From: Trematomus loennbergii
Lineage: Eukaryota; Chordata; Actinopteri; Perciformes; Nototheniidae
Direction: 5' to 3'
NCBI GenBank assembly: GCA_012861695.1
Contig: JAAOOA010000127.1
Coordinates: forward strand, 16,810,755 to 16,874,754
Length of the DNA: 64,000 nucleotides
A program made the translations under genes and the position numbers. Shown one piece after another: positions 24,650-35,479 of this stretch. The notes under the pieces are model-generated. The model was not told the origin of the DNA and searched no databases. It saw only the letters and a program-made list of their open reading frames with translations. How positions within the stretch are numbered: the first letter of the stretch is position 1; each line of letters starts with the position of its first letter.

Positions 24650-27230
24650 GCCCCTTTGAAGGATGAGGTCTCAGGAAGAGTGGTGCTATGTATACCACAC
24701 AGACAGTGATCTATTCCGTGTCTGATATCATGTTGCTCCATGTCACTGACTGATGTTACCTGCATCCCCCCGTGATGATTAGATCCATGACTGCGCCTAC
24801 AGTTCCCTTATAAAATCAGTTCCTTTCTTTTAACCCGCAAGACGCAGAGTTTCCTATCAGAGAGAAAAGAGCGAGCGAGGGAATGAGTGAGGGAGAAAGA
24901 ATAAGTGAAGTTATTTTAAAGGATGATATTGCTTCATTGTGTGCTGTCATTCCATCCTTGACAAATGTTCCTCATCTGAGTTGGTGACATGCTCCACTGT
25001 ATAAATGGGTTAGGAACTAGGATATAAGTTATGTAAGTCACAATGCATAGAGACATCTGCTAAGCACATTCATAGGTAATGGAACATAATGTAATACAAA
25101 TAATGGAGGCGACAGAAGATTTATCTCCCATTATAAGCTTCCTCGCTACGCTCTTTATTGCAACCTTCCACCAGGCGCCCTGAAAACACAAAGGTTTTTG
25201 AAAATACATACTGCAAAAAATAGTATTAACAGCATCGAAGGTCTGATGAATAGTGTTTGCAAAAAAGGTATACAAAATATAATGTCTCTCCAAGACAATA
25301 GCAACATTAAGTATTAAATATTGAGTTTTCAGCTTTTAAATTCAGGAAATAAATCAGTAACTTGGCAAGTCAATTTTAAATTAAATAATTTATGCTTTGA
25401 GAAAAATAAATATATTTTTAGAATCTTAACCAAACTTTAATTAATTAAAAAACATCAAAAGTTGTAATCAATTGTTTAAGTGTGGTCAGATATTAAGCCG
25501 GAAATATGTTTTATTGCATTAAAGGGGAGTCAACTAGTAGCCCATTGTACCTTTAATGATTTGCCTGGTGCGTGTCTTCAGGGGCCGTCTGTGCCACCAG
25601 CTGAGGCGTTAATACAAACATAGCAGATCATTTGTGAACTAACCTGTTTTTTAAGTGGCTTTTCCAAAAGTGTGACAGGCAGGTGGGGAAACATGACAGA
25701 AGTAATTAGGTATTAGCTGTTATTAAACCATCCTGAGACTTCAGATTTATTTTAGGTAGAACAACTTTAAAAATCTGCAAATATCTGATTTGTTTATGTA
25801 TTTAATTACATCTATACATTTGTGTGCCTCTTAGCATTGCTTTACAATTAAGACAAGTCATTCTTCAAAAAGAACATCTCGTTAAATAATCTCATTAGCT
25901 TTAGCTGTTTTCTTGTAAAAAGAAAATAGTAGGGCAATTGATAAAGTCTAAGCTCCACCTTCGCCGCCTCTCCATTTTGTAATCACAGGCAGTTTGGCAG
26001 CACAACGTAATTAGTTTGCACGCCAGATTTCCCATGAGTCCCAACCTAGCTCAAAGCCAATCCCTTCCTCATCAGCAGCCCAGAGACTAAACACCTACTT
26101 TATCTGGTTCCCCCAAGGCTGTCCATCCATGGGGAGTCAGGGTGCCCTGAAAAACATTGCCAGTGAGGGCTCCAATGCCTCGGGCTGATATGGGTGAAAC
26201 TTCAGATGGCAGATGGCAAGGGGAAGGAAAAGGACCATATCTTTGAGGTAGAACTGCCAAACAAAAGTGGAACATCATATCCTAGAGCCTTACGTCCCAG
26301 GGCTGAGATTAAAGCATGAAATATATGTTTAGGAGCCACACATGTCTTCATTTCAAAAAGTGTAAGTGATCAAAGTGTCTGATGTGTGGAGGCATGCTGC
26401 AGGGTATTTTGATGTATTCAACAACCCAGGACATATTTCACAGCTTGTTCAAATGTCATCATTGATAAACAGGACTGCTGAGTTGAGGGTCATTTGTTGC
26501 GGCAGCTATCTGTCATAAAAAAACAAGGTAGTACTATACAGTATGTGCTTCTTTACCATGATCTCTACATCTTATCATATTTGTAACTAGTTTAGAAAGC
26601 ATGCTGAAGGCCAGTCTTTTTACTCTTTCTTATCCAGTTCCCTCTTTTCATTGTAAGTATTTGTAGATGTGCACACATCTGAATTACTCTGCCAGTCAAC
26701 AGCAAGAAGTGATCGGGCAGTTTTTAATACCACTAGGCCCATCTGGGAGAAGGACCCTTTTCATTCGACATACTTGGCTGCTTGTCGCCTCACCATAATG
26801 GGCATGTTGAACGAGCTCTGAAGCAATAGCCAATTAAATGCCTTGAAGGGGATGCCTCGAGGCCCTGCGTGAAAGGCTTCAGGTGTGAAATGCTTGTTTT
26901 TCAAGAGTGCTGCAAATGTTGGCTGCTTTCAAGTTTGCTGTTGCCCTGCTGGCTTCCCCTTCCAGCCCACCCCAGCAGCCCTTCTCATGTGGAGGAGGGT
27001 AGAGGGTAGAGGTGATGGGCAAGAGAAGACCACTTAAGTACAATTTTCTATTCAGTGTTCCAAACCTGTGCACTCTCATGTTTTTCACCGCTGCCTCGTA
27101 ACAGCGAACAGGGTTTCAGATGATGCAGACAATAGCTTTTTAGCGCACAATAGAGAGAAGAGGAGAAGCTGAAGGGCAGACAGGGGGAAATATGGATGAG
27201 ACAGAAAGTCTTTGCGTGAATCCAAACCAG
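24650..27230. other. Non-coding stretch
   Basis: AT-rich unique sequence with a purine-rich patch at 24850-24910. Less AT-rich patches lie near 26000-26280 and 26720-27000. No strong site cluster or exon. Confidence 0.55.
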
Positions 27231-27244
27231 AGGCTGTGGTGGAT

Positions 27245-27274
27245 GGGGGATGGCGGGGGTTGGCTGGGAGGGGG
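27245..27274 (+). other. Candidate G-quadruplex motif
   Basis: G runs at 27245-27249, 27255-27259, 27266-27268 and 27270-27274, with loops of 5, 6 and 1 nt, give a full match to the G4 rule in an otherwise modest-GC region. Confidence 0.55.
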
Positions 27275-27949
27275 CTTAAAAGGAGATGGATTGTTTGCTA
27301 ATTGTGGTCATTTCTGACCAGAACATGACAGGTTCAATGACTACTTTAATGCGTTATTGAATACAGCAGAAACTTGAAATGTAATTGTGAGAGAAGCTTC
27401 TGTTTTAGAAATCTGTTAGCAGCCTCTCCACGGGAGGGAAGAATGTTCATTCAAGGTTCAAGTGTAAGAACGGGCTTCATGGTCTCAGTGCAGTAAAACA
27501 TTTATGTCTGAAGTGTTACATCCAGCCTTGATTGAAGTATTTATCCAAACAGCTACATTTGTACTCTCCATCTTTACAAGATGGAAGTTGAAAAACAGTC
27601 TTAGATCATTGAGGAGTAACATTAAAAGATGCCTGCAGGGACTAAGAGGGAATAAATCCAGGGGATATTAATCTTATTAGGATCATACATCACTGAGGTG
27701 TCAGGTGAGGAGACAAATGAATGGGCGCCTGTTTATCTGAGCTAAGCTTTGTGGTTTACCTTGCCATTGCTGAGGGCACATATTGCCACTAATAAATTGG
27801 TTAAGTCTTCGCAGAGTGATTGTAATGAAGTTAAGGGACTGGCTTGTCTGAGCTCTCGCCACTACAGCCAGCCATTCTCGCATCCCCCTTTTATCAGTCC
27901 AGATTGGGAGGGCCCTTTCGATAAGATGAAGAGAGGAGAAATCAAAATA

Positions 27950-28080
27950 AATGGAGTCCATTAAAGGCAGCAATGCATCAACTGCTTGATAAAGTGATTA
28001 ATAAACAGGCCAGGATTGTGATTGATTAAAGCATTTAATCAAACTGTTAAAAAGCCCTATTGGCAATGGTGCATGAATGC
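27950..28080. promoter_or_regulatory. Candidate HOX/PBX regulatory island
   Basis: TGATTGATTA (28019-28028) is a HOX-PBX type composite. It overlaps a perfect inverted repeat, TTGATTAAA / TTTAATCAA, with a 3-nt spacer (28022-28042). Upstream are AATGCATC and GTGATTAATAAAC; downstream is GGTGCATGAATG. Density of homeodomain sites with balanced unique sequence is typical of developmental enhancers. Inferred from motifs. Confidence 0.4.
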
Positions 28081-28089
28081 CCTTCATAG

Positions 28090-29880
28090 TTAAAATGTAT
28101 AAACGCTACATAACCATTGTTTTTTTTGTTGTAAAATTATAAAACCTGTGCTCAAGTTTTTTTTTTTTAAAGCAGTGCTCTCTCTTTTTTTACGTAATTA
28201 ATGCCAAGTGTGCCCTGATACTGTATGTAGACATTGTGGCTCTCAAATCCTGGCACCATTTTTTTCTCATTTAAACAAAAGAGCAGTGATTGACTTAAGT
28301 GTTAACATGGACTCATTAAAGATGTTTTAAATATGCCCGGATACACTTGCATACTCTAAACACTTAGTAATCAATGACTAAAATCACTTTCAAATTCGAA
28401 GGTGGTGGGTGAGTGGGCAGTGACAGGCTGGCAACAGCGTTTGTGAGACTTAAATGTCATTCAAATTCACTAATGCAAAGGGAAACACATAGAGCAGATT
28501 GACATGTTGAGCTCGGTAAAGTTCAACCATGATGTATAGCACATTAAGATGGGAAATTACAGATGTTGTAATTATCAGGAAGAGGGACCTCATGTGCTTA
28601 AGGGTGTTAGGTTAAAGCACTTTTACTTTGCTTTTAAGAAGTGTAGCACAAGAAAAGATTGGCATGTATCTGCAAATGGCATGCTTTTATTCAAATGAAT
28701 GAGGCAAATGGAGAAGGTAATGTTAAGAATAATTTCCCCAGTCAGAAGTCATGTGTGATGAGTTGGGAATAGGGTGCTTTTATTCTCACATTTACTACAT
28801 AAATTCACGTAAATGCATTTTTGTAGCCATTATATTTCTATAAACCAGAAATAAACTGCACTTTTGTTGTACAATTGCCTTATTTCTAGACTTCAAACCT
28901 TAACGTACTATCATCTTTGATGCATGTCTGAGCTTTTTTCAATAATATTATAACAACAATGTGAAATAGATTTAAAAAAAACAGAGATAGTTACAGGAGT
29001 CAAAGGCGGAGTATATCATAGGGGACCGTGTAGATGATAAATAGCTTTTGGCAATCATGCACACGCTATTTAATCTATTTGAATCCAGTCCAGTCAATGT
29101 GTTTTTGTATTCCTTATGTTAATGCATATTTCTACTCATCTACATTTCAGGAGTGAATATTGTACTCTTTGCTAAATTACATTAAACCCACAGCTGCAGT
29201 CACTAGGTACTTTACAAATGTAAATTGTATGATTATAGTTTATTTACACAATTGTTTTGTTGTCTTGTATTGTTTTACATACATCTAAGTCCTTTCAAAT
29301 AAGCTCTACTTCAACCCTGCAGCTAAATTAAAATAATGCCTACATGTGAATGCATAGGGTTGATAATCCAGTTGTTTAAAATATGAAGACAATTTAACAT
29401 AATTTAAAAAAAATACTCTATTCTTCCTTCATAATGAGCTTATTTATGTTATCTAAAATATTGACTTTACATTTTTAATAAAAGGATCAGAATACTTCTT
29501 GCACCAATACATCACATTGTCTTTGTCTGTACTGTACTCTACTGAGCCAACAATTTCACTGAAAATGCCAATTCTGCCAGTGGGCATTTTGGAAGTCTAC
29601 CGAGTGCTACTGCAAGCTACCATTGTTGAACCTGCATTCCCATATCTGTGTCAACCTGAAGCATATCTTAAAAGGCTCATGCAAGACACACAATGCAAGG
29701 GTATTGTGCAAATGATTGCATGTGTTTCTTTATCCTTTGTCTTGAAATTTCAACATACGTCGGTAATAGACTTTAATTTGTGTTTTTATACTAATACTCA
29801 TTTGACACTCGTTTAAATTACCAGATACAGTGCATGCTATTTAATCTGAAGCTGTACAAATGAATAGAAGTCAAATGAAT
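28090..29880. other. Non-coding AT-rich stretch
   Basis: AT-rich sequence with T and A runs near 28150. The open frame at 29499-29816 matches no known protein. No repeat family or RNA gene seen. Confidence 0.6.
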
Positions 29881-29884
29881 GACA

Positions 29885-29940
29885 CATGAATGACTTGTTA
29901 ATTATGCAAATGGTGTGCTGCAGGAAGCTGGTAAGTTGCG
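29885..29940. promoter_or_regulatory. Octamer / homeodomain site, next to a strong donor-like sequence
   Basis: TTAATTATGCAAAT (29898-29911) joins a homeodomain core to an exact octamer ATGCAAAT, a classic POU arrangement. About 20 bases on is CTG|GTAAGT, a strong splice-donor match (GT at 29931-29932), but there is no good upstream acceptor. It is either an enhancer with a chance donor or part of an unannotated first exon. Confidence 0.35.
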
Positions 29941-30244
29941 GGAACTCTGTCATCTAAAAGGGTATGGTGAGTGTGATAATGTAGCGGCTTGGCGCGGCTC
30001 TCTTGATGTAATGACAGGTCAATTTGACTTGCTTTATGCTCTGCACCCTGGTTCTTTTCTTTGGCTCTGGTGTGGCACCCCCTGCCTCCTCCCCCACCCC
30101 CCTTTCCCGTGTCCCCTGGACTTTGATTTCTCCTTTGTTCCATTCGCTCCTCTACTGACACTTCCCAAGAATAAGAGATGCCACACAACCATGGCCCTTT
30201 CACACCACACCGATGACCTCAGTTTCTTCCATGCATGACCTCTC

Positions 30245-30300
30245 ACCTAGAAGTTGACAGCTTGATTAATTGAAGAATGTTATGATTTATGAGTATCTTC
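30245..30300. promoter_or_regulatory. Candidate MEIS/HOX island
   Basis: TTGACAG (30254-30260, MEIS core), TTGATTAATTGAA and TGATTTATGA (30283-30292, posterior HOX-PBX like) fall within 45 bp. No gene is adjacent. Confidence 0.35.
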
Positions 30301-30309
30301 TCAGCATGA

Positions 30310-31600
30310 TTAACAAGGCAACAGGTGGCACAACCAAACAGCTAGCAAGAACAGTTCTTCTACGGGAGAAAACAATGGATGATTATATTTAGAAACCATG
30401 TTTTGTCCAATAGTGGCTGTCAATTTGGTTAACCCATATATCATTTTGACTTTTTTGTCCACCACTGCAGTTAGAATATCTTCACAGAGAGGTTTCTTTT
30501 GTGTATATCTTGTGTCAGCCCAGTCACATGCACAGGAAGATGTCACATCCCAACAATGTGTTTAAATAAAAAAGCTTATCCAGTGTTCTGATGATCAACT
30601 CACACAGTCCATGTTCTGCCTTGGCCTATCAAGAGGGAAACTTTAAAAATCCAGCAAAAGGAAATTGTATGTACACAAAAGCAATCGTTATCCGTACTGT
30701 ATCTTTGAATGGCTGTTACTGCACGTTATTACTGATGACAGTGTGGTAATGCTTGACTCTGCAAAGCAACGAGTGTCATTTGGAGAGCAGCATGTAAAAG
30801 GAAACGGTGTCAGTTGTGACACAGGGCCACATCCAATTGTCTACCCAAAGCTTTGCGAGTTAACTCACCTGACAGCTTCCTAGATAAGTCTGTCTTATAG
30901 TCAAGACACTTAACTGCGTAATGGAAGTTGGTGGTCCAACTCAGGTGACAAGGGTACGGGGTGTTGAAGAGGTCATATGAGACCTTCTCATCGACCAGTC
31001 AGTCAGAGAGACGGACTATAGAGTGGGATAGCCGTCTCTTAACACAGTGTCACCGGCAGACTGTCCAGCTGAGCGAAGGCGCATGGTAAGATGTGGCCTT
31101 TTCTTCTGACATGGATTTGTTCTGACCTCAGCTTCAGGCTGTGACAACTGATGGATGATTGATGGTGCTGCTTCAGCAGTGTCAGTGGAGAAGCCACGGC
31201 ACCTTGGACAAAGCCTTTCCCTGACCCACAGTGACCTGGCTCTGACTTGTGGTGGACAACAAAAGATGGCCAACTACAGTTTATGCCTGTTGCCATTAAC
31301 TTGCCTGATTATTGTGTAAAAAGCGTTTTTCTTTTATCAAAGCAAAGTTTAACAGTGGCTGCAGACATTTCCAGGTTGACTTTACTCTTTGCACTCTCTT
31401 ACAACTTTTCTTTTTGTACTTTGCCCTTCGCTATTTATCTCACCACAAATAGAAACACTCAGATCAATGTTACACTTGTAAGGCCAGAAAAACACCTGCA
31501 CCATGTGAGGTTGCAGCGGCTGAAAGCTGCTGGGTAAAGAAATGTCTGAGTGCTGTGTTTACAAAGAATTGCCATCAATGGAAAATTAATTATCTGAGAG
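30310..31600. other. Non-coding stretch with paired E-boxes
   Basis: TCACCTGA at 30865-30872 and its reverse complement TCAGGTGA at 30941-30948 lie 68 bp apart, both preceded by AACT-type sequence. They are ZEB/SNAI/TCF-type E-boxes. The rest shows no gene, and the open frames at 31.0-31.5 kb overlap on both strands. Confidence 0.45.
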
Positions 31601-31619
31601 TCAGCAAAGGTTAATTTTG

Positions 31620-31960
31620 GTCCGAAACCTTTCGATCCGGAGGAGCTGACCCCGGCAGTGCTGGTCACTGCACTTGTGCCTAGCTGCAGTGACACATGCG
31701 GTGACCTGCGACACCAGCAGTGACAGCAGAGTAAACTGGGCCGTGCTCCCCTGCCTCCGTGCGCCTGGAGAGCTTCGAGGGCTCCCAGCTGAGAGGAGCA
31801 GGTTAAAGAACAGCGCTGCTCCCGTGTCAGTGGCCCGGCCCGTGATCAGTAGCTCCCTCCTCGACAAACACTCCCCAGGCCTGCCACCACCTCTGTTGTC
31901 TCCTAGAGACAGTGCTGCCCACCGCTGGTTGCCCCATATGTTTAGGCTGCACACAAGGTG
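31620..31960. other. CpG-rich patch
   Basis: About 340 bp of raised GC with more than a dozen CpGs. Repeated GTGAC words and the pair TGGTCACTG / CAGTGACA occur at 31660-31730. Overlapping open frames of 103 and 117 codons on opposite strands follow from the GC content and match nothing I recognise. It could be a small CpG island or a decayed promoter. Confidence 0.35.
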
Positions 31961-31974
31961 GTTTCTCGGATACT

Positions 31975-32060
31975 GTGGTTGCTAATTATAAATTTAATTT
32001 GCATTTTAATTAGAATGGTGGAAAATTAAAGCCTGCCAGCTGGAGAATTTCAAAACACTT
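31975..32060. promoter_or_regulatory. Candidate homeodomain / E-box element
   Basis: TTTAATTTGCATTTTAATTAG (about 31993-32013) combines an octamer-like core and a TAATTA homeodomain core. A CCAGCTGG E-box follows at 32037-32044. This is the texture of a deeply conserved non-coding element. Confidence 0.35.
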
Positions 32061-32594
32061 TCCCCTCCCTCCTTTTTTCGTCTCTCCCTCTTGTCTCCTA
32101 GTTTAAACTGAGCATGACTCTGTCCTGTATTCATTTTGTACGAGCACAGCAGTAGCACCTTCTCAGTGTGACACATGTGAGGTGTCCCTTCTGAGCTGTT
32201 CCTTCTTTGTAGTACTGTTTACTAGGTTCTAGTTGTATGCGGAGAACTCTTATGTTCACCATGCACATTCTTTATAATGAATAATGTATTGCTCATTTGA
32301 CACCTGACATAATGTAGTTAAGCTCATAAAACTCATTGATATTTTATAGGTATTCTAATTAGTCATTGAATGTCTTCTTAGTCTGTGGGTTGATTAGTAA
32401 AACAAGGTCCAAATCCTTTTCATGGTGCTCAATTGACACACTATACACATGCTGGGAAGTAAGAGATCTGCATGAGCTGGTAATATCATTCAGTTTTGGT
32501 TATTATTTTCCAATCTCCATAATTTGTCCCGTTCCCGATGTTGTTCCCTCATGGTCATTCTCATTCCCTGTCTCACCTCCCACGGGCGTCCTTG

Positions 32595-32640
32595 CTCAAT
32601 AATTGTCATTAATTGATTGACAGCTCTGATAGACCTAACT
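32595..32640. promoter_or_regulatory. PBX-MEIS site with homeodomain cores
   Basis: TGATTGACAG at 32614-32623 is an exact PBX-MEIS/PREP consensus. ATTGTCATTAATTGA lies directly upstream (a TGTCA core and TTAAT/ATTAA) and GCTCTGATAG downstream. This is one of the clearest composite sites in the window. Confidence 0.45.
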
Positions 32641-32659
32641 AACCCCAGTTCTGCTCTCG

Positions 32660-35320
32660 TGTCTATGTTTTAAATGAGAGCTTGTACATCCAGTGACCTT
32701 GTCTAACCATCAACTGTCAGCGATGGTGAAGCCAATCCAGAGAACGTCTCATCTTAGCAAAGTAGACCGTCCTAAATGATCGTAATTGGTTTGTGAATCT
32801 ATGTTGTGTTGCACTGCGTTAAGCATGGTTAAAGCCGGTTAAAGTTTAGTTTAAACTCTTCGCTTCATGCATTTGACATTATATTAAAACCAGAATATGT
32901 TACTCAAACCTGTGTGCAACTTTTGAATGCTACAAACCCATCACAGCAGGGCATTCTTGATGTGTAATTTCTCAAAATGTATTTCAGATTATGTAAATAA
33001 GAATGTAGTTACTTTCAATTAAAAAAACACAAACCACATTTTCTTTGACAGAAGTAAAAAAAAATAGCAATGCGTCTAGTCATGTGTATTAAAGGCCCCA
33101 AACTTAATATTATAACCACGTTCTTGCTTTTTCCATTAATGATTTTTCTTGTGGTATTTTGCTTTAAAAATTAAAGAGCTAAGAATTTTCTAATATAAAC
33201 ATTAACAGTTTTCCAGGAGTCAGCTCCACCTTTTAGTGACAGCTGAGCCAATGTTAATATAGGCTCATAATTCTTTTCTCTACAATAATCCATGCATGTA
33301 CTGTGTCCTAGGCACATGTAATGTCTGACATTCTTCCAGGTTGTTTTGGTTTGGGAGGCTGCCAGCTCCAGTTTTGCACCTCTTTGCAGGCCCAGTTTGA
33401 TGTGGTGTGAATAACATTCAGACATACACACACGCCCTCATTAGCATTCATTCAGGGAAGCAATGCAGGACACCCTCTCTGCTCTGAGGGTGGCATTTGG
33501 CAAGGGCCAAATACACCTGGCATAAAGTCTAACTCCAGCCCATCAAATTCATCACATTTACTTTTCCAACGTGCACAGAAAATGTCTTTGTTTTATCCAG
33601 TACATATTTATAGACGCCGATTGCTGACATAGAAAGAAAGTATTCATTTCTATCATAATATTGTGGGCAACAATCACATTTTTTAATCCTGTCAAATTGC
33701 TTCTAGAAGCCATTGACAATACAATTCAAAACCAGGTCTTTGATTTATGCAGTTGGGGAAATATGTGTAAAGCTGTGATTAGACTACTGATTAAATTAAA
33801 AGAATGAAAGCACAAGAGAACAGTCCATTCAGTGACCCTCAGAAGTCTGGCATGCAGCATCTCTCCCTCTAAGGCATGGATCCATCAGCCTTAGTCTGGA
33901 GCAACAGTGGCTATCTGAAAAAAGCTTGGCAGGAGAAGGCAGGCATCCTCCAGATTTGAATCTGTAGACTGCTGTGTCTGTTACTCTATATAACAATATA
34001 AAAAAGACATATCCCTTCTGCTTCTTCAACCATAGCATTATATAAATATGTTGTGTCGTTGATGGTAAAACTCCTTAATCATTTCGAGTTGTTTGAAGGT
34101 CTTCAAGGTTTCGTCACTAGTTTGCTGTGATAAGCAACCCATAGTAGCTCTTGCTAAAAGTTTCAGGAAAGTCATTAACAAATATTTTCCCGTGTAAGGA
34201 GTCTAGCAAATACTATTCGTTTAGCTGCAAAAGAAGTCTCGGCAGCTGGTTATTGAAGACCCCTTTTAGGTTTATCTTTGTCAATTGTCAAATATTTGAG
34301 TGTATGAAGTGGTGTGATGAGGTGCAGAGACAGATATTTGAAGGGATTTTAACTCATTTGAGCAATTACATGCTTAACTGGCCCAAGATAATCTGTCATC
34401 CAAAGCTTCTGTCTCTGGCTCTCCCTCTCTTTTCCGATCCTCCACTCTCTCATACCCTCCTACGTGGCACAAGAGAAGCTCAGAATAGTGGGATTTAGAG
34501 CACAAAAGCTTACCCTGAATGGAATGAAGGCCTCGGAGAAATTAATTGCTTCTAACAAACAGCATGACTGCTAGCATGTTTTGTGTTCCATTCTTATCAG
34601 CCTCCAGATGTAGAGGGGTGGGCGACCGGTCTGGAGAGGGTGAACCTACAAACGAGGGAAGGGCTACAGGAATTTGTACTTGCATTATTTGAACGTTTTC
34701 TTTAAAGGATAAATAGCAGCAAATGCCTATACATCTATGCAGTGTATTTATACAAGTATGTGCCTTGTAAAGTCTATAATGCTCCCAGTTGCATCAGAGA
34801 CAACTGCATTAATCCAATACATAACCTTTGAAATTGTTGAAAACAAATAAATGCTGCTAAATATATAAGTATATTTCAATTTCCATTAAGGATGCAATAA
34901 AAAAAGGCCCTTGCATGACGAAACAAACGGATGACAGGGATATGTAATTTACGTTTAGCCTAAAGGATATTAAACTTTCATTGTATTCACTGCATTAGGA
35001 ACTAAAAAACATTGTTTGAAGGTTACTTTTTCAAAAACGTATCTTTGCAGAAATAAAGATATTTAAAGCAAAGTTGATATCCTAGGATCTCTGAATTGCA
35101 GAACAACCACAAACGGCCTGTAAACCATGTATTTCTCCATTAATGAAAACAAATAAACATCTGTACAGTAGCAATTAACTGTATAGATTTCGAGAGCGTT
35201 CAGGGAAGCATTAGCTAAGGCAGTTATGGGATTTGCTATTGTGAGGGTGTGTGGCATATTTGCCCCAGTTCTGTTCTCTACTTGCTCCCACTCCCACATG
35301 TCACCATTCTGTCTACCACC
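32660..35320. other. Non-coding stretch
   Basis: AT-rich unique sequence. A GC-balanced patch near 34500-34600 (GGAGAAATTAATTGCTTC and nearby) has enhancer-like texture. No gene, RNA or repeat family was identified. Confidence 0.55.
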
Positions 35321-35384
35321 ACCAGCGTGGCATCTATCATCCACCACAGACGCCGCGGCACCCCACAAAAGGAGGCTGGAGCAT

Positions 35385-35440
35385 GCACAAAGACATTTGC
35401 ATTTTTGCATCTCATTATGGTTATAATTGCATGCCAGTGT
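35385..35440. promoter_or_regulatory. Cluster of octamer-type POU sites
   Basis: ATTTGCAT (35395-35402), TTTTGCAT (35403-35410) and AATTGCAT (35425-35432) lie within 38 bp in the same orientation, with CATTATGG between them. The first is an exact octamer and the other two are one-base variants. The arrangement suggests POU-factor regulation. Confidence 0.4.
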
Positions 35441-35479
35441 AAGCAGCTCGCTCTCCATTATCTCGCGTTATTTTATCAG

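Noticed and set aside
31601..31985. Overlapping 117- and 103-codon frames on opposite strands
   Set aside because: Mutually overlapping long frames in a CpG-rich patch come from the low stop-codon density of GC-rich DNA.
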